From NCBI GenBank assembly GCA_004557125.1, contig SFET01000031.1:1-47393 (forward strand): DNA of 47,393 nt, given 5' to 3'. The notes beneath the pieces are model-generated. The model made no database searches. It was given only the letters and a program-made list of their open reading frames with translations, and had not been told where the DNA came from. Within the stretch, counting starts at the first letter, position 1; every line of letters starts with the position of its first letter. Made by a program: the position numbers and the translations under genes. The stretch is from Clostridiales bacterium (GTDB lineage: Bacteria > Bacillota > Clostridia > Christensenellales > Aristaeellaceae). Below, one piece after another: positions 47,393 to 47,393 of the stretch.

Positions 47393-47393
47393 G

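Overview
The window looks like a chromosomal segment of a moderately GC-rich, anaerobic, Gram-positive-type bacterium of the Clostridia (Bacillota). Evidence seen in the sequence: a T-box leader, a CtsR-type heat-shock operator, a DegV protein, a KtrB/KtrA potassium system, a lipoteichoic-acid-synthase-like enzyme, tRNA genes with encoded CCA, strong AGGAGG ribosome binding sites, and corrinoid/ferredoxin/[FeFe]-hydrogenase-like proteins with no aerobic respiration genes. A gut or rumen Clostridia lineage is my inference; I cannot name a genus.

Layout. 1-2.3 kb: the AT-richer edge of a mobile element (C-terminus of a large serine recombinase, a candidate small RNA, two paralogous hypothetical proteins, a possible phage replisome-organiser remnant with iteron-like repeats). 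2.3-4 kb: CtsR-controlled Hsp20 and an alpha/beta hydrolase. 4.2-9.8 kb: a potassium operon ktrB-ktrA-small membrane protein-kdpD-kdpE. 9.9-11.8 kb: a BFD-like [2Fe-2S] protein, and, facing it, a methyltetrahydrofolate:corrinoid methyltransferase far downstream of a cobalamin riboswitch. 11.9-19.8 kb: one long minus-strand operon (flavoprotein reductase, 2x[4Fe-4S] ferredoxin, OppBCDF, OppA) divergent from a LysR regulator at 19.9-20.8 kb. 20.9-30.1 kb: a ten-gene Mrp/Mbh-like antiporter operon with four separate antiporter-type subunits and no catalytic redox module. 30.3-31.9 kb: a dicarboxylate/amino-acid symporter under a T-box whose specifier may be Asp. 31.9-36.9 kb: HAD phosphatase, DegV, a fucose-isomerase-like protein under a LacI-type palindrome, an SDR and a secreted unknown. 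37-39 kb: MutT, a tandem structured repeat with covarying hairpins, and a ribokinase whose last codons lie in that repeat. 39-43.5 kb: DUF1385 protein, LTA-synthase-like protein, diaminopropionate ammonia-lyase. 43.7-43.9 kb: tRNA-Gln(CTG) and tRNA-Glu(CTC). 44-47.4 kb: an operon of a [FeFe]-hydrogenase-like protein (cut by the window edge), a Cys-rich HMA-like small protein and a RACo-type corrinoid activator.

How they may work together (inference): ion homeostasis dominates (Ktr/KdpDE for K+, the Mrp-like complex for Na+/H+). A second theme is low-potential redox and corrinoid chemistry: the B12-riboswitch methyltransferase, the ATP-dependent corrinoid activator with its hydrogenase-like partner, and a flavoprotein/ferredoxin pair co-transcribed with its own peptide-type importer, which suggests uptake and reduction of one specific external compound. 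The least conventional items are the covarying tandem hairpin repeats at 37.5-37.95 kb, the importer-coupled reductase operon, and the hydrogenase/HMA/RACo operon.
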